Of a stretch of 22,147 nucleotides of DNA, positions 8,327 to 17,075 are shown piece by piece. Positions within the stretch are counted from its first letter, which is position 1. Each line of letters opens with the position of its first letter. The notes under the pieces are model-generated. The model saw only the letters and a program-made list of their open reading frames with translations, had not been told where the DNA came from and did no database searches. The DNA comes from Lingula anatina (taxonomy: Eukaryota > Brachiopoda > Lingulata > Lingulida > Lingulidae): the NCBI RefSeq assembly GCF_001039355.2, contig NW_019775444.1, positions 64,001 to 86,147 of the forward strand, read 5' to 3'. The translations under genes and the position numbers were made by a program.

Positions 8327-9984
8327 CAGACTTGACATTTAATATGGAATATTTCAGTTTTAAAGGTATACCTAGGTAAAATGCGTTCTTTTTTCAAAAA
8401 ATTCAGATCTCATATAAGACATCTGACTGGAGAAATGTGTAGTCAGGTGTGTCGCTGTCAATTAACTGACTGACAAGTCTGTTGCACTGTTGCCTTGTAT
8501 AATATGCAGTGCTTTAATAGGGCAGTGCTCCTTTGGGCTGGTCAAAGCCTGGCTTTGGCGAAGCATGGTTCTGTCAAAAAAGTATCCATATGTCAGCAAG
8601 TACTGCATAGATGAATTTGAAATTTTGCATGCAAGCGGTCGGTTTTGCAGTGCGTAAAATCAGTTAAGCAGTGTTTTACAAAATTGTTAAGCTGTGCCAG
8701 AATGGCGCGAAAAGCACAGACATTGCCAGAAGATTATTGTGTCAAACGGAATAGTCTACACAGTTTTAAAGAGTAATGCCCAGACTGATGTACCTACACA
8801 GAGACCATGCCCAATGCATCGACGTCTTACCACCAGGGTACAGGACTCACTGTCTTTCAGGATGTGCTACTGCAATTAAACCAAAACCACCCAGTCCGTT
8901 TTGAATGAGGGGCAAATTGTCACCAAAACGCGTTTTTCAAGGCTCTTAGCGAACACCAAACTGGTTTCAGTAGGTTAAGATACCAGGTGACCTCTGAGGA
9001 AGCCACTGTAAACAGCAAAGCAGCGTAGTCTGTTTCTCTAATGAATTGGGGACCATTACCGTTTCTGGGTAGAACACTGAAACCGCGTGTCTTTCAATAT
9101 TGGGGTCAGACTTCACCTGTACCGCTAAACTGGTCAAAACAGAGTTTACAGGCAGCCTGAAGAGGCCTACGACGAAGCGTGTGCCACTTCTTAAGTGACT
9201 AGGATCATTGAGAGTGTCAGTATTTGGAGTGGATACCACATTGGTGCCAAAACACCAATGGTAGTCATCGATGAAAACCTGAACCAGATCAAATAAAGGA
9301 ATAATCTTGGAACCACTTGACTATCATTTGATAGGGGGCACCTTAGAAAAATTTCAGGTTGCACGATGAGATTACCGGTTCACACAGAGCACTTTTAATA
9401 GCAGATAACTTACTGAACCAAGGGAATGAGTAGCTACCTTGGTCATCAGAATCGCCATAATTGAACCACATAGACAATATGTTGGTAGGTCTTTACTCGC
9501 CGAATCAACGGCCTGCATGTCCTACAACAAAACTGAGCCAAATTGGACAGGCTTTAACCGTTGCCTGGAATTTTATTTCAGATTAAACTCTAAAAACCTA
9601 TCATAAGGAATACCTTGCGGCTTGAAACCTCTGGTAGCAGCAAGATGAGGTCAAGCGTAACAGCGCCTGTTGCTGTGACTAGACACTGACGTGGGGGGCC
9701 TTTGTGGGACGTGTAACTCTTTTAAAGACATTAATTAGGAAAATATAGAGATCCATAATATCGCTTTCAATGGTTGTCGTATGACTTAAAATAGGCAATG
9801 TATTTTTGTATGCTTCACTGGCGAATTCAATAAATGAACTGATGTCACAATGACATTGAATAGATTATCAGAAGTTATTAAAACACGATTTTAATCCTTA
9901 TTTTCATTTATCAATCAGCAAAATAGAAAAAAACTGATGAATTATGATTTGGAAAAAAATATTCCATATTAAATGTCAAGTCTG
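8327..9984. mobile_element. Tc1/mariner element with perfect inverted ends
   Basis: The element begins CAGACTTGAC at 8327 and ends with the complement at 9984. The terminal 27 bases at each side (8327-8353 and 9958-9984) are an exact inverted pair. It is flanked by TA at 8325-8326 and 9985-9986, the target duplication expected for this superfamily. Length is 1658 bp, normal for a full-length Tc1-like element. The transposase inside is destroyed. The right end lies 17 bases from the stop codon of the DNA polymerase remnant, so the element inserted into the tail of that older element. Confidence 0.93.
8690..9660 (+). pseudogene. Tc1-like DDE/D transposase, heavily decayed
   Basis: Fragments in all three plus-strand frames match the order of a Tc1-type transposase. 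A basic HRRLTTRVQDS segment resembling the end of the paired-like DNA-binding region lies near 8815-8855. The first catalytic block reads FSNEL (asparagine at 9040-9042 where FTDES has aspartate). PMVVIDENLN lies near 9258-9287. The second block, with aspartate at 9365-9367, is followed by SHRA. LPWSSESP and then LNHIDNM, with aspartate at 9473-9475 where Tc1 has glutamate, complete the core. Stops are seen at 9431-9433 and 9458-9460, and several frame changes are needed. Direct autonomous activity is excluded. The family assignment rests on motif order plus the inverted ends. Confidence 0.85.
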
Positions 9985-9987
9985 TAT

Positions 9988-9993
9988 TTTATT
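9988..9993 (-). terminator. AATAAA polyadenylation signal (minus strand)
   Basis: TTTATT on the plus strand gives AATAAA 9 bases after the stop codon of the polymerase remnant and directly outside the Tc1 target site. It may be the original polyadenylation signal of that gene; a chance match in AT-rich DNA is possible. Confidence 0.4.
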
Positions 9994-10001
9994 TAAATAC
10001 A

Positions 10002-10787
10002 CTAGATATCTAAGGGTTCAGTAGATACTCCGTCTTCTAGCACTTTCCTTTTACAATAAAAATAACTAAAGGCGTCTCTGTGTTGAAGGTACGAATACAT
10101 AGTATTGTTAAATAAACGTATCCCTCTATTGACGCCACTGCCGCTTTGTTTATTTAAAAGTACGTCTAAATACTTATTTTTGTCTATGCTATTACAATTT
10201 CTATTGACCCCTTTGCAGCTAAACTTCGGGCTGGTGTTTTCCCCGAAACAGCTTAGTACGTCTTACTGCAGAGACCGACGATACCGTCACCGACCCACTC
10301 AGCTTTGAACAACCCGGGCGTGCGTTTGTCGTAGGCTTCGTGTTCTGGGGTATCAGTACGCGGAAACCACAGATGTTTCTCGGCTTCGTACTGCGCTCTC
10401 ATGTGAGGTTTTATTACGTCTTCTAAGCTATCCGCCGAGAAGACGATGTACGCGGAATCCGTGTCCATTTCGCAATATTGGAACTTGGACGGATCCACGA
10501 ATTTCAGCATGAAGTCGTAGTAAAACTCTAACATGCGTAGCTTGGCGTATTGATACACCATCACGCCTATCTGAAGAGGAAGGTCGAATTTGATGATTTT
10601 TTTTGTTTAGTTCGACCTCGTACGCGTTTTCGCAAATTTTATCTAAACGCCGAAAACGGTGACTGTTAACTTTTTGTGAGGCTTTTGCCTCGCCGCACTA
10701 TTGCACATCTCGGTGCCTTCTCGGTGCCGAGTTGCCGATCAGCTTCATGGTGTCGACGACGATGGCTTTGGTCTTGTCCCTTGTAAC
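10002..10787 (-). pseudogene. Protein-primed family B DNA polymerase remnant (Polinton/adintovirus type)
   Basis: On the minus strand this is the C-terminal third of a DNA_pol_B_2 polymerase. In order it shows the motif B region with MKLIGNSA (about 10735), a YQYAKLRML helix (about 10540), the palm motif C with EMDTDSAYIV (about 10465), and a C-terminal FSYFY-KRKVL block ending at TAG 10004-10002. Breaks: TAG at 10700-10698, a missing stretch after motif B, a frame change in the T8 run at 10597-10604, and TAA at 10255-10253 with a frame change there. The 5' side is cut by a fold-back element; motifs A and the exonuclease domain are absent. Such enzymes copy the linear DNA of Maverick/Polinton elements and related adintoviruses. 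With so little left I cannot say which lineage it came from. Confidence 0.85.
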
Positions 10788-10945
10788 GTGATACAGAGTC
10801 CGTCGAAACATAGAGTCCGCGGACTCCCTGTTTCTGAAACCGGGAGTCCTCATTAAAATATAGGGTCCCTCTAGAGTGACAGAGAGTCCGTGTAATAGAG
10901 GGTCTCCCGGACTCTCTATTACACGGACTTTCTGTCACGTTACAA
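10781..10945. mobile_element. 165-bp fold-back/MITE-like element
   Basis: The ends TTGTAACGTGATACAGAG (10781) and its near-complement reaching 10945 (CTGTCACGTTACAA) form imperfect terminal inverted repeats of about 22 bp. Inside, arms 10876-10900 and 10914-10938 pair over 25 bp with a single mismatch around a 13-nt spacer. The motif GAGTCCG recurs in both orientations, including a perfect 14-bp palindrome GAGTCCGCGGACTC at 10813-10826. No coding capacity and no clear target duplication are seen. One more GAGTCCG lies outside at about 10958, so the true element may be larger. It interrupts the polymerase remnant at its upstream side. Confidence 0.75.
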
Positions 10946-11468
10946 CTATAGCAAAACTCAGAGTCCGTGCTTGTCCTCTAATTTATATATTTATAAATGT
11001 ATTAAGTGTTCATAAACATAGTCATCAATATTCATATTGTATTACTATTGAACACGAAAAGGCGTTGACAATAAGAGTCACCGTGTTTCGGGTTTTCGGC
11101 ACAGCTTCCTTCGTGGTACAGTGGCAGAGATGCAGGGATGGAATAGAGGCTATCCAGCAGCTGATATGGATATGGTGAGTAAACAGGTTCGTATCACACA
11201 GGAACCCCATTTCAGAGTATTTCTATAAACAAATTCTTATTCTATGATTCGCCCTTTTTATCGATATCCCAATGTTATTTTTTATTTTATCATGATATTT
11301 AGTGAAAACTTTTCGATGGGTAATCTCATTTTACGCTGGGTGTAAAAGCTAAACCCATGTAAAGATATACACCCGTGTATTAATGGGTACGCCTCAGGGA
11401 ATTTTCACTCTTCACACACGAGACCTATATATTTATGGAGGGTTCATCTTACTCACAGTAAACTCGCG
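10946..11468. other. Spacer upstream of integrase gene
   Basis: No polymerase sequence continues here on the minus strand. A short plus-strand frame starting ATG at 11131 runs to a good donor (ATG|GTGAGT at about 11174) and could be a 5' exon of the integrase gene, but it has no recognisable motif. An imperfect ACCCAT...ATGGGT inverted pair flanks about 11350-11390. Confidence 0.4.
11426..11435 (+). promoter_or_regulatory. Possible TATA box of the integrase gene
   Basis: TATATATTTA lies 34 bases before the ATG at 11469, which would place a transcription start within about 10 bases of the start codon. Plausible only; AT-rich sequence gives many such matches. Confidence 0.35.
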
Positions 11469-14229
11469 ATGGATCCTAAAGCGGTGCGGTTGTATTTATT
11501 AGAGGGAAAGTACCAAGCTGGCGCAACGTTGAACGCTAAAAGATGTTTGAGACGCACCGCTAAAAAACATTACAAGGTAAACAAAATACTAGCTGCGTAT
11601 TTAACACTGTTTCAGACTGTTCATCTGCAGGTTGCCATATACTTGATAACACCATATACATGATAACACAAGCATTTTTTCATTTCGTATCAACTTTTTC
11701 GTCTCTACCTCATGGAGCGCGCATAGTGTATTTCTTAATTTCCTTTTTTTTCTAGCTACAAGATGGAATACTATTGTACAGAACTGAAAAGAAAATCAAG
11801 AATGTTGAGGATGGAGGAACCACGGTCACTAACGGAAAATGGCGGAAAGTTGTGGAAAATTCTGAGGAGAAGCACACAATAATAAAGCAATTACATGACG
11901 AAAGTAAGGGCGCAACTTATGTTCAGACTTATCATATTTTAAAACTATTTGGTTGGCATTATATGCTTTTAGTATTTTGCATTTTTTTAATGTCTCTTGT
12001 AATGTTTTAATGCAGGTGGTCACATGGGAGTCACAAAAACTCTCCTCAAAGTGCAGCAACGTTTCTTTTGGCATCGCATGTCAGATGATGTAAAAAAATA
12101 CATAGCTAGGTGCCATAGATGTCAAATGCAAAATCCAAAAGCTAAGAACACCACACCTCCTCTCCACCCAGTACCAGTGTCTATTTGTAAGCCATGGAGC
12201 CAGGTAGTTACCCCTTTTTAATAATTACACATGAAAAATATAAAAAAAAAGCTTTACAAAGATTTCGAAAAGGTTATCCATCAATTATTATACATGACAG
12301 GCCAAAATTTAACACACCCGCAATGCCTTTTACCTTTAACACAGATATTACTTTATATATATGTTATTATCAAATATCTATTACAGATTGGAATTGACCT
12401 TGTGGCAATGGAGGAATCGTACAACGGAAACAAGTACTTCTGTTCAGTGTTGTGCTATTTGACTAAACATGCTTCGGCAAAACCTTTTAAGAGCAAATGT
12501 GCCACTGAAGTGGCTTCATACCTCCTTGAACTCATGATGATGTAAGTGTTTTATTCTATAGTGCTAAAACTTATTCATTTTGCCTGTGAATCATCTATGC
12601 ATCTCGTCATTATTATATAACATAGTGAGATAATATATTAAACTCATGTTATCTTATATTTTATTTATTAATGCTATCAATTACCTGATTTAGATTTGGA
12701 TATCCGAGTGTGATTATCTCTGACCAGGGTCTGGAATTCAACAACCACCTCATTGATGAGATTTGTAAAACAACTAAAACAAGAAGACAAATAACCTCTC
12801 CATATCACCCACAGTCAAACGGCTTAACTGGTGAGTCGATCTGCCTCATTCCAACTAAATCGGCGATCTTTTTATTATTTAATAAATTTTGAACTTTCCT
12901 TATTATCCCGAAATTTTAACGCAAACACATAGTAAATGTTACATTTTTTTTCTAATTCGCTTTTTTATAAAGACCTTTACAGTGTTTTCTATTTTACTCT
13001 TTAAGGTTTACACCTTATAGTACCTCACGTTCTGTACTGATTTCTATCGGCATTGATGATGCTATTTTACTTTATTGCTCTTCAAACACAGAGAGATTCA
13101 ATCAGACCATTCAAAAATAGTATGGCAAAGTCATACGACGACCCAAAAAGGTGGGACGATACCCTAGCGGGCTGTGTATTTGCCTACAACACAGCAATAC
13201 AAGATTCCACCAAGATGAGTCCCTATTTCTTGATGTTTGGAGTGTATGTATTTTAATCGCATCAAATTGAAATATACTCTTATAAATAAATAAAAAGAAC
13301 AATTTAGAGATTCACTTTTATTAAAAATTGCAGTTGTAAACAATTATGTACATTAACTGGTAGATGAAGACTGTGTTTTTTCTTTGTACACAGTGCTGAC
13401 AATGTGACAGATCAAATGCCAACGACATATTTAATAATAACTGCCAATAAACTTAATTTCAGGTAGCCAAGTCTTCAAACTGATGAAGAAGTTGGTGATA
13501 TTGTGGAAGATATGCATTCCAGGGTAGAAACCATAAACTACCTTTAAAACAATACTGTCAGACAAGCAGCACAAAGGAACATCCGTACTGCCCAAGAAAA
13601 GCAAAAAAAAATATTACGACTTGAGACACCAGAGTGAAGTAGGAATTAATTTCTTGCTAATGATATACTAAGGATTAAAAACTTAAGTATTGTCTTATTT
13701 TCACATAAAATCATTATATTTATCAAATACATTGACATTGTGTAATTTCCTTTAAGGTATGTAGTATCACTGGTGTGTGGCAAAGATTCGTTTTTACCAT
13801 CGATAATACATACCATTTTTAATATTTTTCACGAAGGACTTTCAGGTTGGAAGTAAAGTATTAAAGAAAAACCTAAGAAGGGAAGATAGAAAGGGAGGCA
13901 AATCTGCCCCAAGGTACATGGGACCATACACAATAGTGGCGAAGAAGCCAAACGGCACGTATATTCTGCAAAATTTACAAGGGAAAAAGTTTAAGAGGGC
14001 TGTGGGTGCTGGTCAACTAAAGCAGTACAGAGAAAATAGGTGATTTTTCTTTTAAAAATTTATAAAATTTAAATAGCATCTTTTATCTAATATATAAAAA
14101 CAATGTTAGCTATTGAAACATCAACTTTATATATATTGTCATTGCGTTTTTATGACCAATTTGGACGGCATTTACAGTACGTTGATTTTTCTGTATTTCA
14201 GAGCTGAAGGAGAAGCTGAAACCAGTTAA
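11469..14229 (+). pseudogene. Ginger-type (Gypsy-integrase-related) DDE transposase, nine exons
   Basis: Exons: 11469-11576, 11756-11903, 12016-12203, 12387-12541, 12694-12830, 13092-13243, 13394-13638, 13846-14039 and 14202-14229, with GT-AG borders. Residues 1-85 are a helical N-terminal region. A complete zinc finger follows (His83, His89, Cys119, Cys122). The catalytic triad is intact: Asp152 in IGIDLV, Asp210 in ISDQGLEF, and Glu246 formed across the 12830/13092 junction, giving DD35E. Exon 8 carries a GPY/F module (YMGPYTIV). Breaks come after the core: one extra A in the run 13113-13117 gives TAG 13118, two stops lie in exon 7 (about 13467 and 13545), and the frame changes again in the A-run near 13605. 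Ginger transposases and the animal genes GIN1 and KRBA2 share this architecture. Absence of protease, reverse transcriptase and LTRs, and eight introns, argue against a retrovirus-like copy. Confidence 0.85.
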
Positions 14230-14569
14230 ATATTAAAGAATGACACATATGAGTATTTTGTAAAACAAAGATTGTAAACAATAAACACCCAGGCTTTCTG
14301 TATTCTTGTCTTTTTTAATTCAATAAATTATATTTTTTTATTGATAATTGGTTCCAATTATATTGCACCAATATAACTATTACTTCAATGAAATGTATAA
14401 AGCGTACATATTGAAAAAAATAATGAATATTACCTTATGGGTACGGATTAAACTCGATTTTCTATTGCCTAAAGTGCAACAGTGAGGGGGACCCTCCGAT
14501 TCAAAGCGGACTGTCCATTTTAAATCTAAAAGTCTGCGGACTGTACGTTTTAATATATGAAGTCCCCCG
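14230..14569. other. Non-coding 3' flank of integrase gene
   Basis: Nothing coding is visible. GCGGACTGT occurs twice (about 14507 and 14536), each followed by a short T-rich stretch. No terminal inverted repeat matching the sequence upstream of 11469 was found, so the outer ends of the Ginger element remain unknown. Confidence 0.5.
14280..14285 (+). terminator. AATAAA polyadenylation signal
   Basis: AATAAA lies 51 bases after the TAA at 14227-14229 of the integrase gene, a normal distance for a short 3' untranslated region. Confidence 0.6.
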
Positions 14570-14658
14570 TTTTTAATATTTTTCACGAAGGACTTTCAGG
14601 TTGGAAGTAAAGTATTAAAGAAAAACCTAAGAAGGGAAGATAGAAAGGGAGGCAAATC
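14570..14658 (+). repeat. 89-bp exact duplicate of integrase intron 7/exon 8
   Basis: Bases 14570-14658 are identical to 13816-13904, which spans the end of intron 7, its acceptor site and the first 59 bases of exon 8. The copy has no other gene part around it. It ends two bases before the 552-bp repeat begins at 14661. This suggests either a second, mostly deleted copy of the gene into which the repeat inserted, or template switching during repair. Confidence 0.95.
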
Positions 14659-14660
14659 CC

Positions 14661-15212
14661 TTGTGTGGAAAATAACACTTTTAAATTTATTATTATTATC
14701 AATAGACTACACAGATGAATGAAATGCACCAGAAAATATAAAATGATGTATGAAATGTTTAATTTTGAAATTTTTCTGCATAATAAAACATGACTTTGGC
14801 ATTCTTCACGTGAATATTTACCGCAAGTTTTTCTATCAGAGGTACCAGTGATTCAATCAATTAAAAGCTTCCATGTTTTTGTTATATGTTTTATTATATG
14901 CTATTATGACTAGCAACCCAAACTTGCCACCATGTTTAATTACATGAAAGACACATTAAAATGACGAATTTTGCATTCACAGAGGCCTTTGCGACTAGTT
15001 TGTATCGCCGCAAATAATAGCCTCGAAACTAATGGCGATTTGGACATTAGCGCAAGCCGGGATTTGCGAAGCTTTCGAGATACGGGATAGCGCACGCTAG
15101 CCATGCTAGCGCAGGCGCTCAAAATAGCGATTCTTTCGAGATACGGGATAGCGCACGCTAGCCATGCTAGAGCGTGTGCGCAACATAGCGATCCTTTCGA
15201 GATTCCGAGCCC
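14661..15212. repeat. 552-bp dispersed repeat, copy 1
   Basis: This block begins TTGTGTGGAAAAT and ends GATTCCGAGCCC. It matches 17076-17627 at a constant offset of 2415 bases with only about ten differences. Its right part holds a 61-bp tandem unit starting TTTCGAGATACGGG at 15073 and 15134, with a diverged third start at 15195, rich in GCTAGC and GCGC palindromes. No open frame looks protein-coding. It is a non-autonomous element of unknown class; tandem cores like this occur in Helitron-like and other MITE families, but I see no diagnostic ends. Confidence 0.9.
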
Positions 15213-15833
15213 TGCTCCTTCTTGTACAATCACTCAGCCCAGAGAGACGCAATGGCACTGTCGCACTGCTGAGTCGCTCTATCACAATCTTATCGAGCAT
15301 GGCAACCCGGACACGTACGGTACATATAAGTTTAATAGGAATTGAGGAACTGTTACTGAAGAGCTGTTCTCAATGGCATATTCTCGCGCGAGGTTTAATG
15401 TCCTATTTGATATTGTATTTTGCTCAAAACGAAGAAGGTACAGTGGCGGATTTAGGGGGGGGGGATCGATTTCTGTTCCCCTCGTGAAATCAGAATTTTG
15501 ACTAGCTGAGTCATAGTTCTAAACTGTACCAAATGGCACCGTTCGCCCTCTAAAATACCAACATTTCTCAACAGAGTAATCATTAAGGTGTATATTTTGT
15601 AATACATTGGTTTGGGCAAGTCAAACAAGTTAAGCTAACAATGTCAACAAGTGCTTTTCGATTTAATAATTACAACACTGGTCGTCACTGACTGACATCC
15701 GAGATAACGTCTCACACAGTAGACAAGTAGTTGTAACTGACTTATATCGCGGATGGCCACCACTTATTNGCCCAGTAATACATCTTTCTTGGTATGTGCT
15801 TACAGCAGACGCATCATATAGCGTGTTTTGCAG
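15213..15833. other. Gene-poor stretch right of repeat copy 1
   Basis: Overlapping open frames run from about 15240 to 15440, up to a possible donor at 15438 (AAG|GTACAG), but none shows a known domain. The hAT-like end at 15441 starts there. One ambiguous base lies at 15769. The rest has no supported feature. Confidence 0.4.
15441..15470. repeat. Solitary hAT-like terminal sequence
   Basis: CAGTGGCGGATTTAG followed by ten G residues resembles the ends of animal hAT elements (CAGTGGCGG start). No matching inverted end (CCGCCACTG) was found downstream in the window, so this is a single truncated end or a chance match. Confidence 0.4.
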
Positions 15834-16015
15834 GTAATTCTGGAGTTTGGTGAGAAAAGAGAAAGGCCAAAATTTGAGTTTACTTCATTTTTCATGGCTG
15901 CATTTGTAAGTGAATGTCCTGACGAGCAGGAGATGCGGCGTAACCTGCTGGAGGAATTCCGATCAGTTACTTTATCACAGGCGTACCACAAAATTTGGTT
16001 TACCTTATGCAAAGG
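15834..16015 (+). CDS. Candidate orphan exon, unknown protein
   Basis: An open segment of 60 codons plus two bases lies between an acceptor (TGTTTTGCAG) and a donor (AAAGG|GTGAGT). The peptide is charged and looks like real protein (EFGEKRERPKFEFTSFF, then CPDEQEMRRNLLEEF and AYHKIWFTL). No stop interrupts it. I do not recognise the family. No neighbouring exon on the same strand could be joined with confidence; the methyltransferase 3 kb downstream does not obviously need it. Confidence 0.4.
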
Positions 16016-16230
16016 GTGAGTTTTTCTACTTTATGCAGGGTCTGTAACAATTACATAAATCTTTGCATTGCAATCTGCATGGACAGCCGTTGGTTGATCT
16101 TTAAATTCCAAGACTATAGACGTGTTACGGTTCTGCTTCAGATCAAATGTGGTCAACGCAATCTCTAATTTGGCAGTGCGAGGCTGTTTTGGTCCTGCAT
16201 CGGTGGGTGTCCTTCACAATTATATTTAAA

Positions 16231-16233
<3 letters not shown>

Positions 16234-16292
<59 letters not shown>
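16234..16292. repeat. (TA)n microsatellite
   Basis: About 29 TA dinucleotides without interruption, between the two orphan exons. Confidence 0.95.
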
Positions 16293-16295
<3 letters not shown>

Positions 16296-16339
16296 CAATG
16301 GTTGCAGAGTTAGTCACACGTACAGAGTAGTTCAGCTAC

Positions 16340-16455
16340 CTTATGAACGGTATCCGATGAACACCTGTACAGCAGCTGGTAGTATGCAATAAATTTCACA
16401 TATTTGTTGGCTAGCCCCTCATGCAGCAGCTGGGCTGTATCCTCCCCGAAATCTT
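16340..16455 (-). CDS. Candidate orphan exon, unknown protein (minus strand)
   Basis: On the minus strand the segment runs from an acceptor (CCATCAAACAG) to a donor (CATAAG|GTAGCT) without a stop. It encodes an uncharged-to-acidic helical peptide that includes DFGEDTAQLLHEGL and KFIAYYQLLYR. The family is not recognised. Because it faces the other orphan exon at 15834-16015, the two cannot belong to one transcript unless part of the locus is inverted. Confidence 0.35.
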
Positions 16456-16482
16456 CTGTTTGATGGTGGGCAAAAAACACCA

Positions 16483-16640
16483 GGGCTCGGAATCTCGAAA
16501 GGTTCGCTATGTTGCGCACGCGCTATAGCATAGCTAGCGTGCGCTATTTGCTAGTGCGATTGCACCCACCTGCTATCTCGAAGCCTTAGCAGACGCATCG
16601 CAATTATAACCTCAAACTCTACTAATATTCGATTGCCGCA
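16483..16640 (-). repeat. Diverged inverted third copy of the 552-bp repeat
   Basis: The reverse complement of this segment contains ATAGCGCACGCTAGC, GTGCGCAACATAGCGAACC and TTTCGAGATTCCGAGCCC in the order found at the right end of copies 1 and 2. Further inward the match weakens (GCTTCGAGATAGC against GCTTTCGAGATACGG). It is therefore an older member in opposite orientation. Confidence 0.75.
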
Positions 16641-16679
16641 TAAAGTGAAGACGTCATAACACAATTACACAAAATGCAA

Positions 16680-17004
16680 TTTTTTTCACCATGACGCAAA
16701 TCAAGAGGTTGTTTTTATTTATAGGAATATCATAATGACAAATACTGATATTTGAAGTATTTGACACCAATAAAATGTCAAAAAACAATTCAATAAGCGA
16801 AGCTTGGACTGACACAATTACTGACACAATGGTGAGTAGTGNTTTTTTTCACCATGACGCAAATCAAGAGGTTGTTTTTATTTATAGGAATATCATAATT
16901 ACAAATACTGATATTTGAAGTATTTGACACCAATAAAATGTCAAAAAACAATTCAATAAGCGAAGCTTGGACTGACACAATTACTGACACAATGGTGAGT
17001 AGTG
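16680..17004. repeat. 162-bp tandem duplication around an N (likely assembly artefact)
   Basis: Bases 16680-16841 and 16843-17004 are the same 162-bp sequence with one difference (G at 16737, T at 16900). A single N at 16842 separates them exactly. The most likely cause is two contigs whose overlapping ends were joined with a one-base gap instead of being merged. Confidence 0.85.
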
Positions 17005-17075
17005 TTCAGTCTCACAATAATAGACATTGAGGAAGGTCACGGTGCGGCCGAATGCTTTGTTTCTGCTTTTTCATT

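Noticed and set aside
8967-9239. 90-codon minus-strand open frame inside the Tc1 element
   Set aside because: The plus strand carries the transposase motifs in order; this frame is a shadow without a domain.
10876-11178. 100-codon plus-strand open frame
   Set aside because: It starts inside the fold-back element, mirrors the frame on the other strand because of the palindrome, and has no domain.
11469-14229. LTR retrotransposon or retrovirus integrase
   Set aside because: No reverse transcriptase, protease, gag or LTRs, and eight GT-AG introns interrupt the gene.
15103-15487. Overlapping open frames in repeat copy 1 and its right flank
   Set aside because: The first part is the 61-bp GC-rich tandem, which is repetitive and lacks stops by composition; no domain follows.
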